A stretch of 37,317 bases of DNA, from assembly GCA_963764365.1 (NCBI GenBank), contig CAVXSI010000021.1, positions 1-37,317 of the forward strand, read 5' to 3'. Below are positions 15,452-27,268 of this stretch, one piece after another. How positions within the stretch are numbered: position 1 is the first letter of the stretch; each line of letters opens with the position of its first letter. Source of the stretch: VRUE01 sp963764365. GTDB taxonomy: Bacteria; Actinomycetota; Thermoleophilia; Solirubrobacterales; 70-9. The notes beneath the pieces were generated by a model. It searched no databases. It was not told the DNA's origin and was given only the letters and a program-made list of their open reading frames with translations. A program made the translations under genes and the position numbers.

Positions 15452-15492
15452 CCGGCGGCGCACGCGGATCCGCCCGCCGCTTCCGAACCGCC

Positions 15493-16862
15493 CTATTTGG
15501 ATTCTTCGGGCGGCGGCGCTTGTTCGGCGGGCGGCGCTTCTTCCGGCACGATGCCCGGCGGCAGCCCCGTCGTCGCCCCTTCTTCTTTTTCTTCGCCGGC
15601 CGGCCGCGGGCGCTGAGCCAGCGGTTTGCCGGTCGGTTCGAGCGGCGTCACCGAGCCCGGCAGCGCCGGGATCAGCTGGAATACCGGCGCCGGGCAGGCT
15701 TCCGGCAGGCCGCCTTTCGGGCTTGCTTCGTAGCAGCCTTCGGGCGCCGTCGCCGGGTGGCCCGTGCCCTCGTAGCCGGCGCAGCGCGAGGTCTGGTAGC
15801 CGGAGGCGCAGAAGGTGCGCGCCTGCCACTTCGAGTTGAAGCCGGAGACGAAGGCGGTGAAGTATTCCTGTTCGGCGCGCTGCGCCAGGGTGCTCTGAAT
15901 CTGCGCTTCGACCGATTTCAGTTCCTGCACGCTTTCCGGCGTCGCCTTCTCGACCTCGAAGACCGTGTAGCCCTGTTTGGTCTTGACCGGGCCGATCACC
16001 TGGCCTTCGGAGGCGCCGAAGATGTCGGCGTCAAGCGGTTCTTCGTTCGAGCCTTCGGTGACGCCTTTGCGCAGCCCGCCTTCTTCTTTCGTCGTCGGGT
16101 CTTCGGAGTACTTCGCGGCGACCTTCTTCCAGTTCTTCGAGGTGTCGTCCTTGTTCAGGGCGGCGAGCGCTTCTTCGGTCTTCTTCTTGCTCTTGTTGAC
16201 GACGACGCGGATGTCGCGGCTCGGTTTCGTCGTGAACTGGGTCGCCTTCGCCGCTTCGTAATAGTTTTCGACTTCGCTCTTGGTCGGCGAAGGCACGCGT
16301 TCTTTCAGCAGTTCCTGCAGTTCGGTGCTGAGCTTCTGCAGCTTGACCCGCTGCAGGACATCCTTCTGCGTGTAGTGCGCTTCGTTGAGGAATTTCTTGT
16401 ATTCGGCCTCGGTTTTGAAGTTTTCCTTCTTCAGTTTCTTGAATTCGGCGAGGACTTCCTTGTCGCTGACCGTGATCCCTTCTTCTTCCGCCAGGCCCTG
16501 CAGCCAGATCGGTTCGAGCAGCGCGTTCAGCGCCGTTTCCTGCAGTTCTTCGTACTGTTTTTCGCCCGGCTTCGGGAGTTTTTTCTGGCCCGACTGGGCG
16601 GCGGCCTGGGCGAGGCCGCGCTTGAACTCGGCCATCGTCACGTCGCTCTGGCCTTCCGGCGCGCTTTCGACGTAGGCGACGTCGCCGGAAGGCACGCCGG
16701 GGTGGCCGACGCCCTCGGCGATCGCGACGACGGCGAAGAGGACGACGAAGAGCGCCCCGAAGGCGATCAAGCCGAGACGGCGCACGGCGACCGGCCCTTT
16801 CGAGGGCCCACCTGGGGCGCCACCGCTCCTGCCCCTGCCTTTACTCCTACCCTGGTCCGGAC

Positions 16863-16866
<4 letters not shown>
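15493..16866 (-). CDS. SurA/PrsA-like parvulin peptidyl-prolyl isomerase, membrane-anchored
   Basis: A 457-residue extracytoplasmic folding factor. One membrane helix lies at about 27-50 (LGLIAFGALFVVLFAVVAIA). A SurA-N-like helical region (about 75-210) and a parvulin domain (about 225-310) follow; the parvulin part shows KYSEDPTTKEEGG, DADIFGASEGQVIGPVKTKQGYTVFEV. The C-terminal 110 residues hold four Cys (TFCASGYQTSRCAGYEG ... GCYEASPKGGLPEACPAP) that may form disulfides outside the cell, then a Pro/Glu-rich tail. GTG 16866 overlaps the mfd stop in a GTGA arrangement, so translation is probably coupled to mfd. Confidence 0.85.
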
Positions 16867-20324
<3,458 letters not shown>

Positions 20325-20345
20325 CTGGCGGCCCCTGAGCTTGCC

Positions 20346-20670
20346 ATGCGGCGTCCTCGGTCGTCGCCTGCGGGTCAAGCACCAAATCGTGCGCGCCTCT
20401 CGGCCTTCAACGCCGGGATCGGCGCCGCCGGCGTCGCCGTCCACATCAAGGCCTGACCATGGTCGCTGCACAGCGGCCTGCCGATGCTCGACGAAGCCGA
20501 GGGGCTGCGTGAGGACCAGCTCCCCGCCTACAACGCGGTGCTCTGGGCCTGGGGGGTTCGAGGACGTCTGGGTCGCGCCCTGCGCCAAGGTCGCCGACCA
20601 CATGCTCGCCAACCCGGAGGACTTCGCCGGGGAGACGGAGCTCGACCCGACCTGCTGGGCCGGCGGCTGA
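20346..20670 (+). pseudogene. degraded or mis-sequenced ORF, family not recognised
   Basis: From ATG 20346 the frame reads to TGA 20454-20456, then stays protein-like (PWSLHSGLPMLDEAEGL, LPAYNAVLWAWG) until a run of six G at 20551-20556. There a one-base shift continues as FEDVWVAPCAKVADHM to TGA 20668-20670. The three pieces together give about 105 residues with normal composition. I do not recognise the family. It may be a decayed gene; the second part could also start at ATG 20484. Confidence 0.4.
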
Positions 20671-20714
20671 GCGCGGCCCCGCGAATGTGTGTCCGCCGCC
20701 GCGAGGCGTGCGCG

Positions 20715-21719
20715 TCAGCGCGCGCGGACCGCGGCGATCGTCTCGCGCAGGGTCTCGCGGGCGTCGTGGTGCGGCATCCAGTGCAGCTTGCGGCGGGCGC
20801 GGGCGGTGTCCATCAGCACCGGCCGGCGGACGGTCTCGATCCAGGCCGCCTCGTCGGGCAGGAAGGGCATCAGTGAGATCGCCTCCGCGGCGGCGCCAAC
20901 CGCGAGCTGCGGCGCCGGCACCGCGTGCCAGCCGAGCTCGTGGGCGAGGTCGGAGATCGTCAGCTCACCCGGGCCGGCGAGGTTGTAGACGCCTGGGTCG
21001 CCGTGGCCGAGCACGGCGGCGGCAAGGGCCGCGGCGACGTCGTCCTGGTGGACGAGCTGGAAGGGGACGCCGGGGTCGGGCAGGACCGGGCGCAGCTCCG
21101 GCATGCGGCCGAGCGCCCAGCGCAGCGGCCCGGGGATCCGCCGCCCCAGGGCCAGCAGGGGGACCAGATCCAGCAGCAGGGTCGCGTCGGGCCCGGCGAC
21201 GATGCAGGGGCGGAAGACGTAGGCGTCGGTGTCCGAGCCGGCCAGAGCCGTCGCCAGCTCCTTCTCGACCGCGGCCTTGTGGGCCGAGTAGGGATGGCGC
21301 TCCGTGCCCTTCGCCGGCTCCTCCTCGTCGATCAGCGTCGGCAGCGAGCGGCTGAAGCCGTAGGCGGCGACCGAGGAGGTGTAGACGAGCCGCCTGGCCC
21401 CGGCGGCGGCAGCGGCCTCGAAGACGTTGCGCGAGCCGTCGAGGTTGATCTCGCGGGTCTCGCCGCGCCCGGCGACGATCGCGAAGGCGAGGTGGACGAC
21501 CACGTCGGCCCCGGCGACCAGGTCCTCGACCGAGTCACGGTCGAGGATGTCCCCGCGCCGGTACTCGACCTTCTCCCAGCCGTGGGCGTTGGGGTCGAAG
21601 TAGCTCCGCGCCATCCCGATCACCCGCTCGACCTCGGGCATCCGCTCCAGCGCCGAGACGAACGGCTTGCCGATCTCCCCAGTGGGCCCGGTGACGGCGA
21701 CGGTCAGCATCGCACCCAT
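20715..21719 (-). CDS. NAD-dependent epimerase/dehydratase (extended SDR family)
   Basis: A 334-residue Rossmann protein. The nucleotide motif TGPTGEIG follows the N-terminal strand, DI and HLAF mark the expected strand ends, and the active site is YTSS ... YSAHKAAVEK (YxxxK near 150-160). Extended SDRs act on nucleotide sugars or other keto/hydroxy substrates with NAD(P); nothing here narrows the substrate. Starts at 21719 (MGAM) or 21710 are both possible; the longer GTG start at 21749 would lie inside the palindrome and is disfavoured. It follows the enoyl-CoA hydratase gene on the same strand, separated by a 50-bp palindrome. Confidence 0.8.
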   Translation of the reverse strand: MGAMLTVAVTGPTGEIGKPFVSALERMPEVERVIGMARSYFDPNAHGWEKVEYRRGDILDRDSVEDLVAGADVVVHLAFAIVAGRGETREINLDGSRNVFEAAAAAGARRLVYTSSVAAYGFSRSLPTLIDEEEPAKGTERHPYSAHKAAVEKELATALAGSDTDAYVFRPCIVAGPDATLLLDLVPLLALGRRIPGPLRWALGRMPELRPVLPDPGVPFQLVHQDDVAAALAAAVLGHGDPGVYNLAGPGELTISDLAHELGWHAVPAPQLAVGAAAEAISLMPFLPDEAAWIETVRRPVLMDTARARRKLHWMPHHDARETLRETIAAVRAR

Positions 21720-21728
21720 TCTGCCAGT

Positions 21729-21778
21729 GACGTGCCGGTAGTTAGCCACCCCATTGGGCGGTCAATCACCGGCACGTC
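21729..21778. repeat. 50-bp palindrome after the enoyl-CoA hydratase gene
   Basis: GACGTGCCGGT (21729-21739) and ACCGGCACGTC (21768-21778) pair perfectly. The inner part continues as an imperfect stem (CCACCC with GGGCGG). It touches the hydratase TAG stop and could end that transcript, but has no T tract. Confidence 0.75.
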
Positions 21779-22500
21779 TAACGCGAAGGCAGGCCGGGGC
21801 CGGTGCGGGCCCACTCGACCTGGCCCTTCCCCTCCGCGCTCGAGCGGCCCTCGACGTCGTCCCACTCGTGCAGCATCCGCTTCATGCGGCCCACCGCCTC
21901 GGGCGGGTGGGCCGCCACCGCGGCGGCGAGCTCGAGGGCCGCGGCCTCGGTCGACGCGGTCGGGGCGACGCGGTTGACGAGGCCGAGGCGCAGCGCCTCG
22001 TCGGCGCCGACCGTGCGCGAGGAGAGGAGCAGGTACTTGGCGGCCGCGAGGCCGCAGAGGGTCGCCAGCCGGGCCGGGCCGACGGGCACTCCGAGGGCGG
22101 CGCCGGGGAAGCGCATCCGCAGGTTGGCGCCGCCGACCCGCATGTCGCAGGCGACGGCGATCTCCGCGCCGCCGCCGACCACGTCGCCGTGGCAGGCGGC
22201 GACGGTCGGCTTCGGGAAGCCGACGACGCCGTCGTAGAGGTCGGCGAACAGCTGCATGCGGTGGACCTTGCCCTGCTCGTCGAGCTGCTCCTTGACGTCG
22301 GCACCGGCCGAGAGGCCCATCGGGTCGGAGGAGCTGACGACCAGCACGCGGACGGCCGCATCGCCGCGGGCGACCGCCAGGTGCTCGAGCATCTCGACCA
22401 GCATCTGGGTGTCGATCGCGTTGCGCGCCTCGGGGCGCTGCAGGCGCAGCAGCGCGACGCCGTTCTCGCCGACCTCGTAGCTGGTGCGCTCGCCGCTCAC
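21778..22500 (-). CDS. enoyl-CoA hydratase/isomerase (crotonase) family protein
   Basis: A 240-residue crotonase-fold protein. The oxyanion-hole strands are seen as SAGADVKE and GDVVGGGAEIAVACD, the latter with one catalytic Glu. The second catalytic Glu of true hydratases (normally in FPE...G) is replaced: the sequence reads FPGAALGVPVG. That suggests a crotonase with a different reaction, such as isomerase, hydrolase or ligand binding. GTG 22500 follows a G-rich GGCGGGGCG. Pth lies 58 nt upstream on the same strand. Confidence 0.8.
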   Translation of the reverse strand: MSGERTSYEVGENGVALLRLQRPEARNAIDTQMLVEMLEHLAVARGDAAVRVLVVSSSDPMGLSAGADVKEQLDEQGKVHRMQLFADLYDGVVGFPKPTVAACHGDVVGGGAEIAVACDMRVGGANLRMRFPGAALGVPVGPARLATLCGLAAAKYLLLSSRTVGADEALRLGLVNRVAPTASTEAAALELAAAVAAHPPEAVGRMKRMLHEWDDVEGRSSAEGKGQVEWARTGPGLPSR

Positions 22501-22558
22501 CGCCGCCCCGCCGTTTCGTGCTTTTCCCGTGCTATAGGCCGGTGAAACTCCATCGCGC

Positions 22559-23101
22559 TCATTCGACGGAGGCTATTCGGTCGACCAGCCGCTCGGCCTC
22601 GTCGGCAGCACGGACGACCAGCGCCTCGACCTCGCCGCGGGGCTCGCGGAAACGACCCAGCACGTAGGCGGAGACGACCTCGGGATCGGTCGAGTCGGGC
22701 CGTCCCACCCCCGCCCGGACGCGCCAGAAGTCGGCGCCGCCGAGCCCGCGCTTGAGGCTCTTGAGGCCGTTGTGCCCGGCGAGGCCGCCGCCGAGGCGGC
22801 TCTTCACCTCGCCGAACGGGAGGTCGATCTCGTCGTGCAGGACGACGACGCGGTCGAGCGGCGCCTTCAACGAGCCGCGCGCCGGCCCGGCCGAGTCGCC
22901 GGAGGCGTTCATGTAGGTCTGCGGCAGCAGCAGCGCCACCCGCGGCCCGCCGGGACGGGTCCGCCCCTCGGCGATCAACCCTCCGAACTTCTTCCGCGGC
23001 CGCGGCAGGTCCCAGCGCCGCTCCAGCTCCTCGCCGACCTCGAAGCCGACGTTGTGGCGGCTGCCGGCGTGCTCGGGGCCGGGGTTGCCCAGGCCCACCA
23101 C
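22559..23101 (-). CDS. pth: peptidyl-tRNA hydrolase
   Basis: Recycles peptidyl-tRNA released from stalled ribosomes. The 180 residues show GLGNPGPEHAGSRHNVGF (Asn and catalytic His region), LLPQTYMNASG and VVLHDEIDLPFGEVKSRLGGGLAGHNGLKS, the full family signature. The N-terminus at GTG 23101 is tight; an in-frame extension reaching toward the L25 stop (SIFRRRAGRGEG...) exists but lacks a normal start codon. It follows rplY by 63 nt, the order commonly seen in Actinobacteria. Confidence 0.95.
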   Translation of the reverse strand: MVGLGNPGPEHAGSRHNVGFEVGEELERRWDLPRPRKKFGGLIAEGRTRPGGPRVALLLPQTYMNASGDSAGPARGSLKAPLDRVVVLHDEIDLPFGEVKSRLGGGLAGHNGLKSLKRGLGGADFWRVRAGVGRPDSTDPEVVSAYVLGRFREPRGEVEALVVRAADEAERLVDRIASVE

Positions 23102-23164
23102 GAGGATGCGGTCGCCGCCGGGGCCCTCGCCGCGGCCGGCGCGGCGGCGGAAGATCGACAGGGC

Positions 23165-23860
23165 TTACTCCCCGCCGGAGTCGCCCGAATCGCCGCCCTC
23201 GCCCGCCTCGCCGCCCGCCTCGGCGGCGGGGGCCTCGCCCTCCTCGCCGACCAGCTCGGCCTCCTCCTCGACCTCGGGCTCGGGCTCTTCCTCGACCCGC
23301 GGCGGAGAAAGCGTGGCGATGGTGATCTCCTCGAGATCCTCGGCGACGAACTTGACGCCCTCGGGCGCCGGCACCGAGGCGAGCGTGACGGTGTCGTTGA
23401 TCTGCATCTCGGAGACGTCGGCGATGAGCCGCTCGGGGATCTCGGTCGGCAGGGCTTCGACCGTGACCTCGCGGGTGACGTGCTCGAGCACGCCTCCCTC
23501 TTTGCCGCCGGGCGCGACCTCGGCGCCCTCCAACTCGATCGCCACCTCGGCCTGGATCTCCTCGTCCAACCTCACTTCCTGCAGATCGATGTGCTGGAGG
23601 CTGCCGCGCACGGGATGCAGCTGCTGGTCCTTGACGACCACCGGCACGGCCTTCGAGCCGTCGAGCTCGAGGTCGAACAGAGCCTGCCCGCCGGAGAGCA
23701 CCAGGCGGACGTCGCGTTCGGCGACCTGGAAGGCGCGGGCCTCGGAGCCGCCGGCGTAGACGACGCCGGGCACCAGGCCCTCGCCGCGCAGGCGACGCGA
23801 GTTGCGCGAGCCGAACTCCGCACGGGGAGCGACCTTGAGCTTTTCGCGACTGCGGGCCAT
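23165..23860 (-). CDS. rplY: 50S ribosomal protein L25 / general stress protein Ctc
   Basis: Binds 5S rRNA in the large subunit; the long CTC form has a second beta domain. The 231-residue protein shows the L25 start LKVAPRAEFGSRNSRRLRGEGLVPGVVYAGG, VPVVVKDQQLHPVRGSLQHIDLQEV, and a second domain to about residue 185, then an acidic Glu/Gly-rich tail of about 45 residues. ATG 23860 has TATCCT 10 nt upstream, suggesting a near-leaderless mRNA, and is divergent from the ABC1 kinase gene. Confidence 0.95.
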   Translation of the reverse strand: MARSREKLKVAPRAEFGSRNSRRLRGEGLVPGVVYAGGSEARAFQVAERDVRLVLSGGQALFDLELDGSKAVPVVVKDQQLHPVRGSLQHIDLQEVRLDEEIQAEVAIELEGAEVAPGGKEGGVLEHVTREVTVEALPTEIPERLIADVSEMQINDTVTLASVPAPEGVKFVAEDLEEITIATLSPPRVEEEPEPEVEEEAELVGEEGEAPAAEAGGEAGEGGDSGDSGGE

Positions 23861-23870
23861 CGGACGGGAG

Positions 23871-23876
23871 AGGATA
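23871..23876 (-). promoter_or_regulatory. -10 element of rplY
   Basis: TATCCT on the minus strand, 10 nt before ATG 23860. Confidence 0.4.
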
Positions 23877-23915
23877 GAGAAAGCGGCGTGGCCGGGCGCG
23901 CGCGGCCCGAGCCTG

Positions 23916-23921
23916 TACAAC
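23916..23921 (+). promoter_or_regulatory. -10 element of ABC1 kinase gene
   Basis: TACAAC ends 7 nt before ATG 23929 with TG directly in front; no Shine-Dalgarno, so the mRNA is probably leaderless. Confidence 0.4.
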
Positions 23922-23928
23922 TTTCGGC

Positions 23929-25347
23929 ATGGCCGGCGATTCGAAGATCCCCAAGGGCCGGGTGCGGCGCTCCGCCAAGCTGGGCTCGATCGTCGGCGTG
24001 CAGAGCGCCCGCTACGCGGGCACGAAGGCCTCCAACGTCGCCCGCTCGGAGGAGAGCGGCAGGGAGAGGCTCGAGCAGCGCCACCTGGAGACGGCGCTGA
24101 AGATGGTCGGCGCGCTCGGTCAGATGAAGGGCGCGGCGATGAAGCTCGGCCAGTTCGCCTCCTTCATCGACACCGAGTTCATCCCCGAGGAGTACCGCGA
24201 GATCTACCAGGAGCAGCTGGCGAAGCTGCGCACCGACGCGCCCTCGATGCCGTGGGAGAAGGTCGAGAAGGTGCTGCTCGAGGAGTACGACGGCGAACCG
24301 GTCTCGGAGCTGTTCGCCGGGTTCGAGCACGAGGCCTTCGCCGCCGCCTCGATCGGCCAGGTGCACCGCGCCGAGCTGCTCGACGGGAGGCAGGTCGCGG
24401 TCAAGATCCAGTACCCGGGGATCGCCGAGGCGCTCGACGCCGACCTGCGCAACGCCGGCACGATCGTGCGGCTGGCACGCGCACTCGCCCCCGGCCTCGA
24501 CGCGAAGGCGATCGCCCACGAGCTGCGCGAGCGGGTGATGGAGGAGCTCGACTACGAGTACGAGGCGCAGAACCAGCGCACCTTCGCCCGCGCCTACCGC
24601 GACCACCCGTTCATCTACGTGCCGGAAGTGATCACCCGGCTCTCGCGCCGCCGGGTGCTGGTCACCGAGCTGGTCGAGGGGATCGGCTTCGAGCAGATCA
24701 AGCAGCTGCCGCACGAGCAGCGCAGCCGCTTCGGCGAGATCGTCTTCCGCGGCAGCCTCGGCTCGATCTACAACCTGCAGCACTTCAACGCCGACCCCCA
24801 CCCCGGCAACTACCTGCTGATGGCAGACGGCCGGGTCGCCTTCCTCGACTTCGGGATGACGAAGAAGCTCGACCGCGAGCAGATCGTCCTCGAGCAGCGC
24901 GCCTTCGACGCCGCCTCGCGCGACGACCCCGAGGCGTTCCGCGAGGCCCTGCACGACCTCGGCTTCATCAAGCACCCCTCGAAGCTCGACGCCGAGCGGC
25001 TGATGGAGCACATGCGCGCGGTCGGCGGCTGGTACGTCGAGGACCGCGAGATCGAGATCACCCCGAAACGGGTGATGAAAATCATCGAGTCGACCAACGA
25101 CCCGCGCTCGGAGTACTACGACATGATGCGGCGCGAGTCGATCCCGGCCGACGAGCTGATGGGCCGGCGGATGGAAATCGGCGTCGTCGCCGTGCTCGGC
25201 CAGCTGCGGGCGAAGCGCAACTGGCACCGGATCTTCCGCGAGTGGGTCTACGCCGACCCGCCGGCGACCGAGCTCGGCGAGCAGGAATGGGAGTACTTCG
25301 AGGACAGAGGGGTCAAGCGCACGCCCGGACTTGCCGAAACGCACTGA
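23929..25347 (+). CDS. ABC1/AarF (UbiB-like) family protein kinase-like protein
   Basis: A 472-residue member of the ABC1 atypical kinase family, linked in other organisms to quinone synthesis and lipid homeostasis. Seen: KLGQFASF (KxGQ motif), the Ala-rich AAASIGQVHRAEL loop in place of the Gly-rich loop, VAVKIQYPG with the ATP Lys, ADPHPGNYLL with catalytic Asp/Asn, and FLDFGMTKKL (DFG). All key residues are present. The next gene, a membrane protein, starts 27 nt downstream with its own Shine-Dalgarno, so they are likely co-transcribed. The substrate cannot be told from sequence. Confidence 0.9.
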   Translation: MAGDSKIPKGRVRRSAKLGSIVGVQSARYAGTKASNVARSEESGRERLEQRHLETALKMVGALGQMKGAAMKLGQFASFIDTEFIPEEYREIYQEQLAKLRTDAPSMPWEKVEKVLLEEYDGEPVSELFAGFEHEAFAAASIGQVHRAELLDGRQVAVKIQYPGIAEALDADLRNAGTIVRLARALAPGLDAKAIAHELRERVMEELDYEYEAQNQRTFARAYRDHPFIYVPEVITRLSRRRVLVTELVEGIGFEQIKQLPHEQRSRFGEIVFRGSLGSIYNLQHFNADPHPGNYLLMADGRVAFLDFGMTKKLDREQIVLEQRAFDAASRDDPEAFREALHDLGFIKHPSKLDAERLMEHMRAVGGWYVEDREIEITPKRVMKIIESTNDPRSEYYDMMRRESIPADELMGRRMEIGVVAVLGQLRAKRNWHRIFREWVYADPPATELGEQEWEYFEDRGVKRTPGLAETH

Positions 25348-25374
25348 GATGCCAGGCGAGACGACGGAGGGACG

Positions 25375-26238
25375 ATGAAGCGGATCAAGCGCGGTTGGGC
25401 ACTGACGAAGAAGAGCTGGGGCCTGTTGAGGGAGAACCCGGCGCTGCTCCGCTTCCCGCTCTACGGCGCCGTCGCCACCACCCTGCTGGCGATCGTCTTC
25501 CTCGGCCCCGGGCTCTACCTGTTCGACCAGGACGCGACCGCCGGCGCGATCGCGCTGTTGGTGATCGGGATCTACGTGCTGAGCGTGGTCGGCTTCTACT
25601 TCAGCGTCGGCCTCGCCGCCGCCACCGACCTGATCTTCCGCGGTCAGCAGGCGACCGTCGCCGACGGCCTCGCCGTCGCCCGCAGCCGCTTCAGCCAGAT
25701 CTGTGGCTGGGCGGCGATCTCGACCGCGATCAGCGTGCTGATGGGCCTGCTCGAGAACCAGGGTGGGATCGCCGGCGAGATCGCCGCCCGCCTGGTCGGC
25801 ATGGCCTGGTCGCTGGTCACCTTCCTGGCGGTGCCGGTGATCGCGATCGAGGGCACCGGGCCGATCGAGACGCTGAAGCGCTCCGCCTCGATGTTCAGGC
25901 AGCGCTGGGGGCAGCAGATCACCGGCAACATCGCGATCGGCGCCGCCGTCTTCCTGATCGGCGTGCTGCCGGCGGCGCTGCTGATCGTGGCCGGGGTGGC
26001 GCTGTGGCCCTCCGCCTCCTTCCTCGGCGCGGTCCTGGTCGTGATCGGGGCCCTGGTGCTGGCGATCGCGATGCTGGTCTCACGGGCGCTGAACGGGGTA
26101 TTCGGCGTCGCCCTCTACCGCTACGCCCTCGACGGCGAGGCGGTCGGCGGCTTCACCTCCGAGGAGCTGGAGTCGGCGGTGAAGGCCAAGAAGGGCGGCC
26201 GAGCGGCGCCGCCGACCGCCACTCCCGGCACCGTCTAA
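25375..26238 (+). CDS. multi-pass membrane protein (DUF6159-like)
   Basis: A 287-residue integral membrane protein. It starts MKRIKRGWALTKKSWGLLRENPALLRFPLYG, which I recall from a family of uncharacterised six-helix proteins. About six hydrophobic segments follow (near 28-50, 58-85, 115-130, 140-165, 185-215, 220-250). The C-terminus is soluble and basic. ATG 25375 is preceded by GGAGGG at good spacing. It lies 27 nt after the ABC1 kinase gene. Function unknown. Confidence 0.75.
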   Translation: MKRIKRGWALTKKSWGLLRENPALLRFPLYGAVATTLLAIVFLGPGLYLFDQDATAGAIALLVIGIYVLSVVGFYFSVGLAAATDLIFRGQQATVADGLAVARSRFSQICGWAAISTAISVLMGLLENQGGIAGEIAARLVGMAWSLVTFLAVPVIAIEGTGPIETLKRSASMFRQRWGQQITGNIAIGAAVFLIGVLPAALLIVAGVALWPSASFLGAVLVVIGALVLAIAMLVSRALNGVFGVALYRYALDGEAVGGFTSEELESAVKAKKGGRAAPPTATPGTV

Positions 26239-26292
26239 CCGCGCCGAGTCCCGCAAATAGCGCCGAAACCACCCCCAGCGGGGGGAGAACCG

Positions 26293-26343
26293 GGGTTCCG
26301 GCGTGCCTTTCCTCCGCAACAGGTAGGAAAGGCACACCGGAGC
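26293..26343. repeat. palindromic element B1 (51 bp)
   Basis: Stem 26293-26312 with 26324-26343 (20 bp, one C-A mismatch, one G-T), loop 11 nt. It shares CCGG-T/C-G-T/C-GC-TTT and AAAGGCACACCGGA with B2 near 36950. It lies between convergent genes. Confidence 0.8.
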
Positions 26344-26371
26344 CAGGAGAGGGCCGAGGGAGTCGCGGCGC

Positions 26372-27091
26372 TCAGGCGGTCAATTCGGCGAACAGGCGGG
26401 GGTCGTTGGAGCAGATGCCGTCGACGCCGGCGGCGACGAGCTTGTTCATGCGGGAGAGGTCATCGACCGTCCAGGCGATCAGCTCGACCCCGGCGAGCCC
26501 GCAGATGCGGGCCAGGCGGGTGCTGACGAGCGGGTGATAGACCCACATCGCGGCGACGCCGAACTTCGGCAGCTTCTCGGCCGCCAGCCCCGGCAGGCGC
26601 TGGCGCATCGCCACCAGTGCCGCCGCCATCGGCAGCCTCGCCCAGCGCTTCGAGGCCCAGTCCTTGGTCACCTTGGGGTAGGTCCAGCCCCGGCGCAGCT
26701 GCGGCTCCAGCTCGAGGATTCGCTTCAGCGTGTGCATCTCCATCGTCGAGATCATCGCCCGACCGACCAGGTCCCGCTCCCGCAGGGCGTCGACGATCTC
26801 CTCCTCCCGCCCGGGCAGCTTCACGTCGAGGTCGATCTCGACCGCGTCGAGCGGCGGCACCAGGAAGGCGTCGAGGGCCTCCGTCAGCCGCAGCGGCGTG
26901 CGCCGCTCGGCGTCGTGCCAGTCGTGGGCGACCACCAGCGGCGCCCGCCGCTCGAGCGGCAGGTGGGCGTCCGGCAGCCAGAGCACGTCGAGCTCGACCA
27001 CGTCCACCCCCACCCCAACGGCCGCCTCGAAGCTCGCCAGGGTGTTCCCCGGCACGATCAGATCCGCCCCCTTATGCCCAACTCGTTTCAT
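26372..27091 (-). CDS. glycerophosphodiester phosphodiesterase family protein
   Basis: Hydrolyses glycerophosphodiesters to glycerol-3-phosphate and an alcohol. The 239-residue TIM-barrel shows the GDPD signature VGHKGAD ... NTLASFEAAVGVGVDVVELDV, VAHDW (second catalytic His) and EIDLDVK. The C-terminal strands ELIAWTVDD and GVDGICSNDP are typical. No signal peptide is seen, so it is probably cytoplasmic. ATG 27091 follows GGGATGG; the frame stays open to 27118 but palindrome D1 begins at 27120. Confidence 0.9.
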   Translation of the reverse strand: MKRVGHKGADLIVPGNTLASFEAAVGVGVDVVELDVLWLPDAHLPLERRAPLVVAHDWHDAERRTPLRLTEALDAFLVPPLDAVEIDLDVKLPGREEEIVDALRERDLVGRAMISTMEMHTLKRILELEPQLRRGWTYPKVTKDWASKRWARLPMAAALVAMRQRLPGLAAEKLPKFGVAAMWVYHPLVSTRLARICGLAGVELIAWTVDDLSRMNKLVAAGVDGICSNDPRLFAELTA

Positions 27092-27119
27092 CCATCCCAA
27101 TTTCTGAGCGGTCGGCAAG

Positions 27120-27253
27120 GTCGGATGCGGATGGCTGGGCGACCAGAACCAAGCGAGACGGTTCCGGCACGGTTCCCGCGTAGCGGCGCTACGCGGGACA
27201 CCGGGACGGGGCCGTATCGCGCTGGTGCTGGGCGTCCAGACGCCGCATCCGAC
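27120..27253. repeat. palindromic element D1 (134 bp)
   Basis: Outer arms GTCGGATGCGG (27120-27130) and CCGCATCCGAC (27243-27253). A perfect inner 11-bp hairpin is at 27174-27198 with GTAGC-GGC-GCTAC at its tip. D2 (32332-32440) has the same plan and shares CCAAGC and the GTAGC/GCTAC tip. It fills the gap between GDPD and prs. Confidence 0.75.
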
Positions 27254-27268
27254 CGCAGCCGCCCGCTC

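Noticed and set aside
20454..20456. In-frame TGA read as selenocysteine
   Set aside because: No CxxU-type motif, no SECIS-like hairpin identified next to it, and a frameshift follows downstream.
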